Shown here: piece after piece, positions 32,382-43,638 of the stretch
Layout of the letters: every line of letters begins with the position of its first letter
How positions within the stretch are numbered: the stretch's first letter is position 1
NCBI GenBank assembly: GCA_021495925.1
Contig: JAKEKT010000085.1
Span: 1 to 64,000 of the forward strand
Length of the DNA stretch: 64,000 nucleotides
From: Diplodia intermedia
Taxonomy: Eukaryota > Ascomycota > Dothideomycetes > Botryosphaeriales > Botryosphaeriaceae
Reading direction: 5' to 3'
Notes under the pieces: model-generated
Database searches by the model: none
What the model saw: only the letters and a program-made list of their open reading frames with translations
What the model was told of the DNA's origin: nothing
Translations under genes and position numbers: made by a program

Positions 32382-33424
32382 TTGTGCTGCTGTCAAGGAG
32401 TCGGAAAGTTCGAGGTCGCGAGAGCGAGCCGTGACGTGCGTCGTCGCTTAGCTAAGCGCGGGAAAGCTACCCACCCCGAGAGACAACGGTAATTGCCAGT
32501 AGCCTAAGGTAGCCGAACCCCTTGCTCCGAGGCTCTTGTCCAGATGTCTTGTTTACAGATGTTTTACGCGTTCACATCCACTTGGACGCTTCTGCCCGTC
32601 AACTCTGTTACAATCTTTGGTGAATCGGCATTATTACCGTGAAGGCTGGGTTTGCTTCACATCTATACTTCGTAACTTGATGTACAGTCTTGTCAAGTTC
32701 AGCGTCTACTCCCAGTTGCGCACTAGTGGAGTATCCACGACTGTTTCATCACCCTTGGGGAAGTACATACAGCATCGCAGCTACCATCGGGCGAACAAGC
32801 ATTAGGCTACCTACCTCAAGACCTCATCGTAGAATACTTCTTGACCTTGTGAGAAGAACCGCTGCCTGGAAACCCAAGGAAACAAGGAAACAAGACCATC
32901 TGTGATTCTGGTAAAGACTTAGTATTCCGAATCGCGGTGGCACACGAACGTGAAATCTCCAAGTAACCCAGGGAAAGCTGAACGTGCCAAGCTCATAGCA
33001 ATTCACACTTTCACCAAACGAGGAGTTGAGGTCACGCCAATTACTGAGAGTTTGTATTGCAGGAAAACATGACATCGGAGCATTGGAGATGAGATGATAT
33101 GCAAACACCGAGTTCCGAGCGTGGACCGGCCCGAAACATGTGCGGCCCCGCAGTCGATCCGGCGCACGGATTGTGAGGAAAATCCAGGCTTCAGCCAGAC
33201 ATCGAACAGCACAGCACCACAACCAGTTCTGCTACTAGCAAATGGCCTTGCACATCTTTTCTTTATGCTCTGAAAACCTCTACGCTGCATTTTTGTGGTT
33301 TTCGGCTCGCAGGGCTGCCTCTTTCCCGGGAAATCTCCATCTGACCCCGGAGCTCACCCCTACTCCCTCAGAGCCCCTCAAACAATCTATATGTCATTTT
33401 TATTGCGTTTTTACCCTTCAAATC
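32382..33424. other. intergenic region
   Basis: Between the DHODH promoter and tRNA-Leu. GC content falls here and no open frame has motifs. Confidence 0.5.
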
Positions 33425-33515
33425 GGGTAGGTGGCCGAGTGGTTAAGGCGCTACGTTTAGGACTCAATCCATACCGTAGTGGGAAACCGCGTGCGTTCGA
33501 ACCGCACCCTACTCA
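33425..33515 (+). tRNA. tRNA-Leu (UAG) with a 12-nt intron
   Basis: The acceptor arms GGGTAGG and CCTACTC pair (one G-T). The D arm contains GCCGAGTGGTTAAGGC. The anticodon stem CTACG/CGTAG encloses TT-TAG-G, then a 12-nt intron at 33462..33473 and C38. A long variable arm identifies a class II tRNA, and the T arm is GTGCG-TTCGAAC-CGCAC. The discriminator is A, as expected for Leu. The intron lies at the canonical 37/38 position. A T run at about 33526 serves as Pol III terminator. Confidence 0.93.
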
Positions 33516-35707
33516 ATATTTCTCTTTTTTGGCCTTGTTATCGATGCCCAGCCTTAGCTTTTTGCTGCCTAGGCGGGTCAGGCAATAGCACTTTACCTTT
33601 TGGTAGATGGCCGCCTAGAATAAACCATGGTTCACCCGTGTAGCTTGGGTGTGATGATGGAACTCCAGAGCGAAGGATGCAATGATGGAAAGGACACTGT
33701 TCTGGCACTCGATTCATTTAATATGTTTACAAAAACCGACCTAGAAGCTCTCTACACGTACTAACCGTCTTCTTAATACGCCGCTCGAGGTATCATCTCG
33801 CGAGAGCACACGAAATGACACTACGTCGGACAGTTCTCTTTCTGTGGAAACGGATACATCTTTTGGAACGAGGCTTGTAGCTATGAAGCACGATGTTACG
33901 GATCCAACATTCACTTTGACTGCGCGGACTGGTTATCATTGCATGATATATGGGCGGTGACGAAAATCCTCCTATGCATGGCGACGCCGTAAGAGCCTAC
34001 TCGGGATGGACAATAAGTTCCAGCTGCTCATGTACCAACGCACGCAGTTTCCCACTTCGGTATGCATTGATTCCTTAACGTAGCGCCTTAGACCATCTTA
34101 GGGGTAAGTTCGCCTTTGTTAAAGATCTAACAGTTGCTTTTGATGTCTTTCGGGGAGGTCATCTTAAAGAATTCTCAAACGATGTTGTTAAATGCGCTTT
34201 TGCATAAGCACTATACGTGCAAAACAGTACTCAAACTCCTAAGCCGTACCGCCAAATTCCAGAAACATCTCGATGTGTGTTACCACTTAACTCTAGTGAC
34301 ACCCAGTTTTCCAGAACGATTACACAAATAACAATGTGATATAGGAACTTGATGCTTTAAGGGTTCTCCATGTCCGTGTGACTTGTTTTTGAATTGATTT
34401 GAAGGAATTTGTTTTGTGTACCTGTCATCCATGGCCCAACCGAATCCAGATCGTGAATCCAAAATGTGTCAAGAGAAAACCCCCTCATCATTAAAGAGGA
34501 AGCAAGGATCGGTGCCAATAGGTAATGCCGTTTAAATAGGTGTTGTTGTCGGAGCAAATCCATCTAGTAGTAGTTTAGAGCGAGTGCAACCATTGTCATG
34601 GATAACACTGAAATTACATCAAATAACGTGTATGTGACTACGGCATTCGACCAAAAAGTGGCACCGTCCTCATATCCACCACAAGAGTCGATGTGTGATA
34701 CCAACTAAAAGGACCTGCAGCGATCTCTCGTGTCTCAGCCCTCAGCATTTACTATGCATGGAAAGATACGATCGGCGATGGTAGATCCTTGCAGCCGCAG
34801 TATGGTTGATCGTGACGGGCCGCAAAGCTAAGCGGTGGATAACAGCCGGCCTATACGTGGAGCATCACGCTATCCAAGAAACCTCTCTTTTGCAAGAAAA
34901 AAAGGACACGCATAATTTCGGTCTTGCTTCCAAGGTTCAGTGGCCTTAGTGGAGCAGAAGGGTAGAGAATTCTGAAGGGACCTGGAACCCTGGAAACCCG
35001 AGAAACCACTACTCAAAAACTTCTCATCCAATGCAAGCCTGAGACCGTCATGGCGAACCGCAACGACACTCACCCCCCAAAAAAAAGAAAGAAAAAAACG
35101 ATAGATAACACGGGCGCCTCCCAGCTCGGTTAGCAGGAGCAACAGCACCGGTCATTTGACAGATCGCAGCCCACTCGCAGGGAGCGCACAGACCGATGCT
35201 CTGCCGCTGCGGGGACTTTGATCCGACGGCGGCGGAGGCATTACATAGTTTCCAATCGCTCCACACACACCCACTTTCAGAAGCAACCAGGCATCAGCCT
35301 TATGATGCCAGTGGTATATCCGTACATAGCGTCGCCCTCCGAGAAGTCCCCACGAAGTGGTGAGCGCCGTACAACGGGCATGTAAGCAGTATCTCGAAAG
35401 GGGCATAGGATGCAGCCGCGTGGCACCCGACGTACGCACAAACCGGGGCTGCGCAGCGCGTTCCGTATCACCGCGCCGCATCGTGACTGGCCCGCTCGGC
35501 CATTGAGCCGGGCGCCAGTGCCGGACGCCTTGCATGCACGCCCACCCCCGCCCATCAGGGCGACCTATCTTTTCCTGTCCAAGGACGGAAGCCGTGATGG
35601 TGCTTGCGCATCAGGTGAGACGCGCTGCACGATGGATGGATGCGCTGGGCGTTGGACGATACGCCCGGGTGTTACGGTCCTGGAAGGAATGGGGGCCGGA
35701 AGGACGG
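33516..35707. other. gene-empty, lower-GC block
   Basis: About 2.2 kb without a supported gene, visibly poorer in GC than the rest of the window, between tRNA-Leu and the sulfotransferase gene. All open frames are short and motif-free. No terminal inverted repeats or transposase fragments were seen by eye. Confidence 0.5.
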
Positions 35708-35715
35708 TATAAAAG
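35708..35715 (+). promoter_or_regulatory. TATA box of the sulfotransferase-like gene
   Basis: TATAAAAG lies 95 bp upstream of the ATG at 35803. Confidence 0.6.
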
Positions 35716-35802
35716 ACGATAGCCTCGGGAGTGGTGGTGAGGGGCAAGATTGTTTTTCTCTGTCTTGTATTCGTTTCGTATCGCGCGGCCGTAATCGCAA
35801 GC

Positions 35803-36725
35803 ATGGCTCGGTACATCGACAGAGATAACGGCGTGCGTACCAAGCCGTTGCAGGTCATCTGTGTCGGCATGTGCAGGTATGTTGGGTCGACCGGACGCTT
35901 GACGATACAGTATTGACTGTGGATAGGACGGGCACGCTCGGCATGTACTGGGCCCTGAATGGGCTGGGTTATCGGACATATCATGTGGTAGAGGCCCTGC
36001 AGGACGGCGAGCGAGGAGTGAACCTCTTGAAGGAGGCGTACGAGGCGAAGTACGTGGACGGGAAGCCTTTCGGTCGGAAAGAGTTTGACAAGTGGTATGG
36101 CCAATACGACGTAAGTCCAGAACAAGGAGGAAAATGGAGCAGCGGCTGACGGTAGCAGGCGGTCTGCGATGTTCCCGCTTGTTGGTTCGTCGACGAACTG
36201 TACGCCGCGTACCCCGACGCCAAGTTCATCCTGACCGACCGCGACCCCGACGCGTGGGTGAGATCGATGCACAACACGGCCTTCGCTTTCACCAAGTCGA
36301 GAATGGTCCAGGTGCTCAGCTGGTTCGACCAGAGGCGCGTCAGGCCTTTCTGGGATCTTTGCGTGAAGATAACATTTGGCTGGTGTGGGCAGCCGGATGA
36401 CTCATACACTAGGAACCTTTACTGTGGGCATGTCAAGCATGTGAAGGAGACGATCCCGCCGGAGCAGTTGCTATACCTGAGGCTGGAGGAGGGCATCACT
36501 TGGGAGAAGATATGCCCGTTTCTAGGGCAGCCGATTCCGGACAAACCAATCCCCAGCGGAACCAAGAATGGGCCTGATTTTTTCCACGAGATAGGCCAGA
36601 ACTTCTTCAACCGCGCAATTGTTGCGGCGATGAAACGGTGGCTCGTTTACTCGTCAGTCCCCATCGGTGCGGCAGGCATGTGGTACCTTCATCGTCAGCC
36701 TGGAGTGCTGCGGCTGCCATGGTAG
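35803..36725 (+). CDS. P-loop sulfotransferase-family protein
   Basis: Member of the fungal sulfotransferase-like family that binds PAPS in a P-loop fold; the acceptor is unknown. Exons 35803..35876, 35927..36110 and 36159..36725 join across introns of 50 and 48 bp to 274 aa. The phosphate-binding loop, CVGMCRTGTLGMYWAL, is completed by the first splice. DVPACWFVDELYAAYPDAKF and ILTDRDPDAWVRSMHNT correspond to the conserved strand and the 3'-phosphate-binding region. The late segment LRLEEGITWEKICPFLGQPIP is also typical. A hydrophobic C-terminal stretch (VYSSVPIGAAGMWYL) could anchor the protein in a membrane. Confidence 0.88.
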
Positions 36726-37631
36726 TCAGATTTGGCTTGAGGTAGTGAAGGAATGCATGTAGCCAAGTGAGAAAGGGTTGAAGGTAAGAGAGGCTCCACT
36801 ATGTACGGAAATCGCACCTGAATCCCCGGCGGTATGGTAGATATTGTTCAATTATTCCATTTTGTCACACACTGGCTCGATATGTTCCTAGTGAGTCGTG
36901 GTCGAGAGGGTCTTGAAGGGTGAATCGAGAATTGAGGTCGAAATCAAGGTCGATGCCCAGGAAGACGAGGTAGGAGGAGGTGTGGATAAGGCTTGAATTC
37001 GTCATTGCACGTGAGCTGCTCTCCAGAAGCTCTCGACTCGTTTGGCACTTGCATATCCAACATCCCTGGTCGAATTCACAACAGAACAACAATCATCTGC
37101 GTACGGCCAACTTCACAAGAAAAGAAGAAAGGCGAACAATCTATGACCCGGCTTCAGAAGCAGGTCTGAGCTGGATCGCGCGTTGCAAGGGTAAAAATAG
37201 CAAATTTGTTAAATCGCAAGGACTCGGACAATGCCGCCTTATTTTGACTCGGAAGGTTTCGCAAGTCAGAGAGCCCTTCAAATAATCCCCGGTTGTGGCC
37301 ACTCTTGCGCGATGGCGAGTGTAAGAGCATGACGATGGTGAAGGTGAAGACTTGCGGCCGGCGAAGCGCATCCCTTGACCGCGCAGGTTCGGCCAAGACG
37401 GTCAGTAAAGCCCGCCGTAAATCTGCACATAGTTGTCAACACCACCACCGAGCTCCGCAACCCCAGCACCCAACGCAATTGCCGCCGCGAACCCCCTCCG
37501 CCGACCTTCCTCTCGTGCCGACCAGCTGCGGCACCACCATCGATACCCCGAAACCGCTCCGCCACCGTCCCACCGCCACCTGCGCCCGCCCTGCACAGCA
37601 GCGAACCCCCCGAACCCAAAACTTCCCCAAG
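36726..37631. other. intergenic region
   Basis: Downstream of the sulfotransferase-like gene. The last 250 bases are very C-rich (CACCACC, CCGCC runs) and form the leader/promoter of the epsilon-COP gene. No other feature was seen. Confidence 0.5.
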
Positions 37632-38839
37632 ATGGATCCCTACTCCGCAGAAGGAGGTACGCGCACCCTCCCCTCCACCCTCCGCGCAACACCGCCGCCG
37701 TGCCCCCACGCGGCGCAAAAAGCACCCCCGCTCACACAAAATCCCACAAAACAGAGCTCGTCAACATCCACAACGCCTTCCACCAAGGCCAGTACCAGCA
37801 AGTCGTCGACTTCGACACGAGCGGCTTCTCCACGGCCAACGCGCTGCCCGCGCGGGTGCTCAAGCTGCGCGCGCGCCTCGCGCTGGGCGAGCACGACGCC
37901 GTGGCCGCCGAGGCCGCCGCGTCGCCGGACGTGCCCGACCTGCAGGCGGCCGCCGCGCTCGCCGCGTCGCTCAAGAGCCACCACGCCGACGACAAGGCCG
38001 TGGCCGCGGCGCAGGAGCTGGCCGCGTCCGCGGGCGACAACCTAAGCGTGCAGCTGCTGGCGGGCACCGTGCTGGCGAACGCCGGGCTGACGGAGGAGGC
38101 GCTGGCGCTGCTGGCGAAGCATCAGGGGTCGTTGGATGCGTAGGTTTTTCTTTCTCTTTTCTCCCCACTTCTTCTGCAGTTCGCCGTCTTTCTTTGGGCG
38201 GGGGCGGACACGCTTGAGAGAGAATGAATGGATGGGGCTGACTGGGTGGCGGCGCGTTGTAGGGTCGCGCTGATCATCCAGATACACCTGCAGCAGAACC
38301 GCGCGGACCTGGCCGCGAAGGAGGCGCAGCAGGCGCGCAAGTGGGCGCAGGACAGCCTGCTCGTCAACATTGCAGAGTCGTGGGTTGGTCTGAGAGAGGT
38401 ACGTCTTGCAGGGGAAAAAAAAAAGACGACGCCTTTTCTAGCATCGTCATGATACGCCAAATGCTGACCGGTCCGGCAATTGCTACCACAGGGCGGCGAG
38501 AAGTACCAGCAAGCATTCTACGTCTTCGAGGAGCTCGCCCAGGCGCCCGCGTCGCAGGCGGTGCAGTCGCTCGTCGGCCAGGCCATCTCGGAGCTGCACC
38601 TCGGCCGCTACCCCGAGGCCGAGGCCGCGCTGCAGCAGGCCCTCGCGCTGGACCCCCAGAACGCCGACGTCCTGGCCAACACCGTCGTGCTGAACACGGT
38701 GCTGGGCAAGGACACGGCGGAGCTGAAGGCCGCGCTGGAGCAGGTCGACCCCAAGCACCCCTTCCTGACCGAGGTGACGGCGAAGAAGGACGCGTTCGAG
38801 GCCGCGCAGGCCAAGTACACGCCCAAGTTCGAGGCTTGA
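37632..38839 (+). CDS. SEC28: coatomer subunit epsilon
   Basis: Subunit of the COPI coat for Golgi-to-ER and intra-Golgi vesicles; it stabilises alpha-COP. Four exons (37632..37656, 37755..38139, 38263..38398, 38492..38839) join in frame to 297 aa, the usual length. The start MDPYSAEGELVNIHNAFHQG spans the first intron. Helical TPR-like repeats follow: YQQVVDFDTSGFS, LIIQIHLQQNRADLAAKEAQ, and the best TPR, HLGRYPEAEAALQQALALDP. The C-terminus (KKDAFEAAQAKYTPKFE) matches the family. The adjacent Use1 gene, tail to tail, acts in the same retrograde pathway. Confidence 0.93.
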
Positions 38840-39261
38840 GGGCGGAGGAAGGCTTGATGGGAGAAATGATCCGGATACGAGACCGAGAAGTGAGACAAGC
38901 AGTATAAGATGATACATGGGGCAGATAGGGGAAGCGGGTTCCACCTCCTAGCGGGCGATCATTGAAGATGCGAGATTCGCGAAGAAGCAATTCGCGTAAG
39001 CCCGCAGTATGGGAAATTCGGACATGATAGAGGAGCAATGAAGCGCCCCAACCACAGGCAATTGAAACGGCCCCACTGTTGAGGTCTACTTTTAATCGTA
39101 AAATGCTCGTTTCGTTCCCTATGTACGCCTGTCACATGGACCGTGGCCCATCTCATGCACCGAGTCCTGACAAGCCCGAAAGTTTCCTCAAGCAAGTGGA
39201 GTGCCTGCATATCCCCAGTGTCATCTCTACGTTCCACTCCCCAGGCATATCGGCATACGGC
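38840..39261. other. intergenic region between convergent genes
   Basis: Shared 3' flank of the epsilon-COP and Use1 genes. No coding feature was seen. Confidence 0.5.
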
Positions 39262-40250
39262 TCAGAACCTCAGCTTCGGCATGACGAACATGACCAGGAA
39301 GCAAGCGGTCCACAAAGCGGCAATGATGCCGTACAGCTTGACGCGGGCCCACCAGCCCTTGCCCTCGGTCATCCTCCTCAACGTGCCCATCCTCTGGCCG
39401 GCGGCCTCCATGCCCTGGGCGCTCGTGTCCAGGCCCTTGCCGGCGCGGTCCAGAATGTCCTTCTCGGCCTCGAGCGAGCTGCCAAAGTGCATCGTCTGCT
39501 CCTTCAGCATGCGGGCCATGTCCAGCAGCGAGCCCGTCAGCGTCTCCTGCTCGGAGCGGTTGTGCGACATGAGCTTCTCGGACCGCTGGAGCGTGGGATC
39601 GGCAGCGGCATTTCTCGAGGCCCCGAAGAGCGACGAGCCCGTCGCGGTGGCGGTGGCGGTGTTGGCTTCCGGCCTGGCCGACGATGAAGGGGGGTGATCG
39701 GCTTGCCCGCCGGGGCGGCGGGAGCGCAGGATGTTCTCGGCGGCGTCCTGCAGCGCCTGGTTGCCCGGGTTGTGCTCGACGTTCAGGCCGTCGGAGGTGT
39801 TGCGGTGCGCGGGCGCGTAGCTGGGAGGGGCGGCCTCGTCGTCGTCGGTGGAGTCGTCGTCGGCGGCGTCGGCGTCGTCGTCGAGCTGGTTGAGCTCGTA
39901 CAGGCGCTGGTTCAGCTGCTTGATCAGGTCGCGCTTGGCCTGCAGGTCGGCCTGCTGGGCGTGCTTGCGCGACTGGATCTTCACGCCGGCCGTGTCGTGC
40001 TCGAGGCGCAGCAGCAGCGAGCGGGCATACTCAAGGTTCTGGGCACGTCTCAATTACTGCAGCACGGGGGGCGTGGGGCCACCGCGAGATTACCTACAGC
40101 GCCGACTTTGGTGCGCTCGAAGCTGGAGGTGCGGAGCTTCGGGTCGGCATGGGGCGAGAGGAGGGCGGTCTGCAGGCGATCGAGCAGGCGGGTGAGGCTG
40201 ATCTGGGTGGGGTCGGGCTGGTGCGCGGGGAGCGGCTGTGTCCTGGCCAT
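39262..40250 (-). CDS. USE1: ER SNARE Use1
   Basis: Tail-anchored ER SNARE needed for fusion of COPI vesicles returning from the Golgi. Exons 40250..40098 and 40038..39262 join across a 59-bp intron to 309 aa. The N-terminal helix (ISLTRLLDRLQTALLSPHAD) and the junction VGANLEYARSLLLRLEHD are characteristic. Next come VKIQSRKHAQQADLQAKRD and LIKQLNQRLYELNQLDDD, an acidic Pro/Ser-rich linker, then the SNARE helix (SHNRSEQETLTGSLLDMARM to MEAAGQRMGTLRRMTEG). A C-terminal membrane anchor (LYGIIAALWTACFLVMFV) precedes PKLRF. Family length in filamentous fungi is similar. Confidence 0.93.
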
Positions 40251-43200
40251 GGTCGGGTGCTGGGGGGAGGCAGAGCCAGCGCTGAGCCGACGTCTGTTCA
40301 CTTCGCGGATCCGGGGACCTGCGTAGGGCGGCACGAAGCGAGGCGCGCGTGTGCGCGGGAGCGCTTGCCGTGGGGCCCACGAAGTTTGCTGCGTTTGGCG
40401 CGCCCGCTTGGCGGCCCCTCCTCGAACTGCCACCCTCCTGCACGCACCTGCCAGGCACCTCACCCGCGCGCGCCCTTCTCCCTGCGGCCTCTCCTTTTCT
40501 CCCCACTGCGCCGTTGCTCTCGATCTCCTCCCGCGGCAAGCGCGTCGATCACTGCGGGAAATGCGATGTCCAGGACCAGCGCCGCCAGCGCATCAGTGCA
40601 ATATTGCGTGCGTACGTGCCGCTCTTTGATGAAGACGCGGCGCGCGGCGATGCGCCCGTCCCTCCTGGCGCACAGCGACGAAGCAAGAGATTCAGAGCTG
40701 GCGACGTCCCTCGGTCGCTTTGCCGCTGGCGTGGACGAGCGGGCTGGTGCCCAACGTCATCAACACCCGTCCAGCCTGCCGTCTGCGGCGGAGGAAAATC
40801 CGGTCTTGGCAATTTCCCGCCCTCCGCCGCTCACTTCCCCTTCGCGCAACTTCCAAATTCTGTTGACTCGCGTGAAACTGAATCAGCGTCTCAGGATCAT
40901 CCTCGCCGGTCTCCTGTAGATCGTGGCCACGATGGCGGCCGACCAGAATTTACACCTTCCAGCGAGCGGATCGAGGCAAGGCCGTCTGGAGTTCATTGCC
41001 GTTTGATGACAGCCGCCTAGCCGCTGTTACAGCGGCATTGCGCGATTTGGCTATGATCAACGGCCTGCCGAGGGCTGAGGTGGCACCGTCAGGAACGCTT
41101 CCAGAAAGTCTACGGCTGGCGGGGATGCTCTACCCGCTCTCCGGCCATGCACCCTCTGCACCCTCCACCAAACAGAGCCCAGAGATTGCTGCCGCTCTGC
41201 GTCCGCCCCTCGCCGTCGTCAACACCAATCCGATAGTGCGACACTGAGCCCGCGGATCATCCAATTCCGCGCTGCTTCTCATCATTCCGTTTGGCACCAC
41301 GTCCCGTCGCGCTGCCCGGACAGGTTTACCGCTTAGCTCATGCCCCGACCATGGAACGGAGAGAGCTTCTGTACAGGAGGCAGGTCAGTAAGAAACCTGG
41401 CGGCAAGCTTCCCGGCCCTCCGACCCTGGCCATCCGGCGTCCATGGATAGGCTCCCTGCCGGCCGCGCGCCATTTTCCGGCGGCGAGAATGGGTCCCTCG
41501 GTTCCTGCCATCAAACCACATGTTGGGGCCTCTTCGAAGTCGAAACAAGGCTCTCGTAAGAAGTGGTGAGAGTTTCACTGCCAAGTCGACCGGTGTCATG
41601 CCGTGTAACTGTGTAGGCTCGTCCCAGGCTGGCAGCTAGCCGGCCGTGACGACTGTGACGGGACGGTCCTGGGTTGCCTTGCGGACAGTCGATCTGCTGA
41701 CACGGCGAGGTCCCCTTGAGCAGGGAATTACCATACGGAGTGGTTCGCGCGGCCGTGGTTTACGGCGGAGGATACGGTCAAGAAGCGTCGAGAGCTAATC
41801 AAAGGCAGGATCCGCGCAGGGTCCCTGAAATGCCGCACGGCATGGAAAAGAATTGCTTCGGCCGTGCGCTGCGCGTGCTGAGACGCATGTGGCCGGAGTT
41901 CCATCTCGCCGGCCAGGGAGCCGGGGTCAAGCTCGCGCAGAAACGAGTCGAAGGGGCGGTAGCCGAGGGCGCAGCAGGCTGATGTCGGATTGCTTTTTGC
42001 GCTTGGACACGTCAATTGGCCGTAAACGAGGCGCCGGTGGCCGGCAGTGTGACAGGCGCAATCCTGGCGCACATGGCTGCGCACGCTAATCTCTCACCGA
42101 CCCGCGCCCTCCCGCTGCTCGACCACTTCTTAACTGCGGCGCCTCCCTCAGCCAATCTGGCGGCTCTGTCTTCCTGCATCATCCCTGCAGCGCACACGTT
42201 GGCCCCACCGCCGCATGACCAGCGCACACTGCGTCCCAGCTCCCTGCCCACCTGCTGCGCGCCTTTTTTACCCTCGCGCCCCGCCCGCCGCTCGTCTGCT
42301 TTCCTCCTCACTTCTTCTCACTTTTCCACTGCAACATCTGCACAAAAACACTGCTCGCCCGTCCAGGAGCAAGAAAAATATCACCCCCAGCACAGAAAGA
42401 TTGGACCAAGCAGCGAGCGCCATCGCCTGCTTTTCTCATGATGCAACATCGCAGCCGCGAACGAGGAGCCCACACCAGGTACTTCCCAGCCGGTCCCTTT
42501 CCCAGCACTTGTTTTTGTTTTCCAGCAATGGACTCGCACCGCACAGAATAATGTTTAGTCGTTTTTTCCTTCGTCATTGCCATAAGGTTTGTATTGCCAC
42601 ACAGGGACTTCCAGCCGGAACCGATGGATGGATCCCGCCCGGGAAATGGACCGTTTCATGCCGGATTTCTGGATTGCTTGGCCGAGGATTTCTTTCTGTT
42701 CAGCCCCGGATTTTTGCCCGGATTGTATCCTCGCTTAACCGTCTTCTGACGTCACGGCGCACTGTCCGCCAACTCGATGGACAAGTTGTCCTCGACTCGA
42801 CATTGGCTCGTTGAGCAGACTCGACACCCAAAGCACAAATGACGTGCTCTTGAGGAATGATGCCGCTGGCAATGCTCGACAATCCCACTGCCCAGGACTA
42901 GCCGGAGTTTCTTGTTCCCCGTTCCCGGACATATCCCGCGGATTTCTCTGCCAAGGATCGTAGGCGTAAATCGACACGCGTTCTGGCCAGTCTGGTAACG
43001 ATCGACCGTCCCTGCGGACATGCGGGGGTCATCGGATTACTTCGACGCGGACGACAACATCTACAATGGGGACGCAGTCCCGAAGATGTCATGACATAAT
43101 CTGCACCCGCAGAAGGATTTCTCACCTGGGCACCTTCCGGATGCTTTTCCCTTTCGGATTTCTTTTCAGTGCTCACTTTTTTCCGTTGCGGCCATGTTCC

Positions 43201-43638
43201 CAGGACCCAGCCATGGGTGGACGCCACACATTTGGACAGGCCCGCTGGCCTCATTAGTACGTACCGACAGGCTGATGATGCCTTCTCATACACCCATCTC
43301 AACGCCGCTGCTCGAGTCCAAACTAACTTGCGTGCTAATCAAGTTCTTGCATGCTGTGAATTATCACACAACCTGCCCAATGCGACTGGTTGTCTCTCCC
43401 TGGAGTGTTTTGCTGTTCTGGATCCATTCGACTCACTGCCAAATGCCCTTCACCCCTGGTGTTTCCCACCGTGGACATTGTTTTTCTTACCTTCAGGCCA
43501 ATTCCAAGGATACCGGTCTCCCGGACATGGTCCGATCACCGCACCTTCTTGACTGGTCTGTACTCGATTCTCCGAAACCCTGACTTATGACTTTACTAAT
43601 GCGCATCGTAGGTCCCAACGGCTCTCGGTGTACTAACA
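40251..43638. other. long regulatory/leader region
   Basis: About 3.4 kb between the Use1 promoter and the transcription factor frame. A strongly pyrimidine-rich tract at about 42230..42345 looks like a promoter/start site. After it come candidate leader introns (for example GTACTT at 42480 to CACAG near 42604) and short upstream frames. One, at 43020..43094 (24 codons, MRGSSDYFDADDN...), could be a uORF or a first coding exon. No other gene was found. Confidence 0.45.

Noticed and set aside
42012..42441. Frames on both strands in the transcription factor leader
   Set aside because: They cover the pyrimidine-rich promoter tract and have no conserved features.
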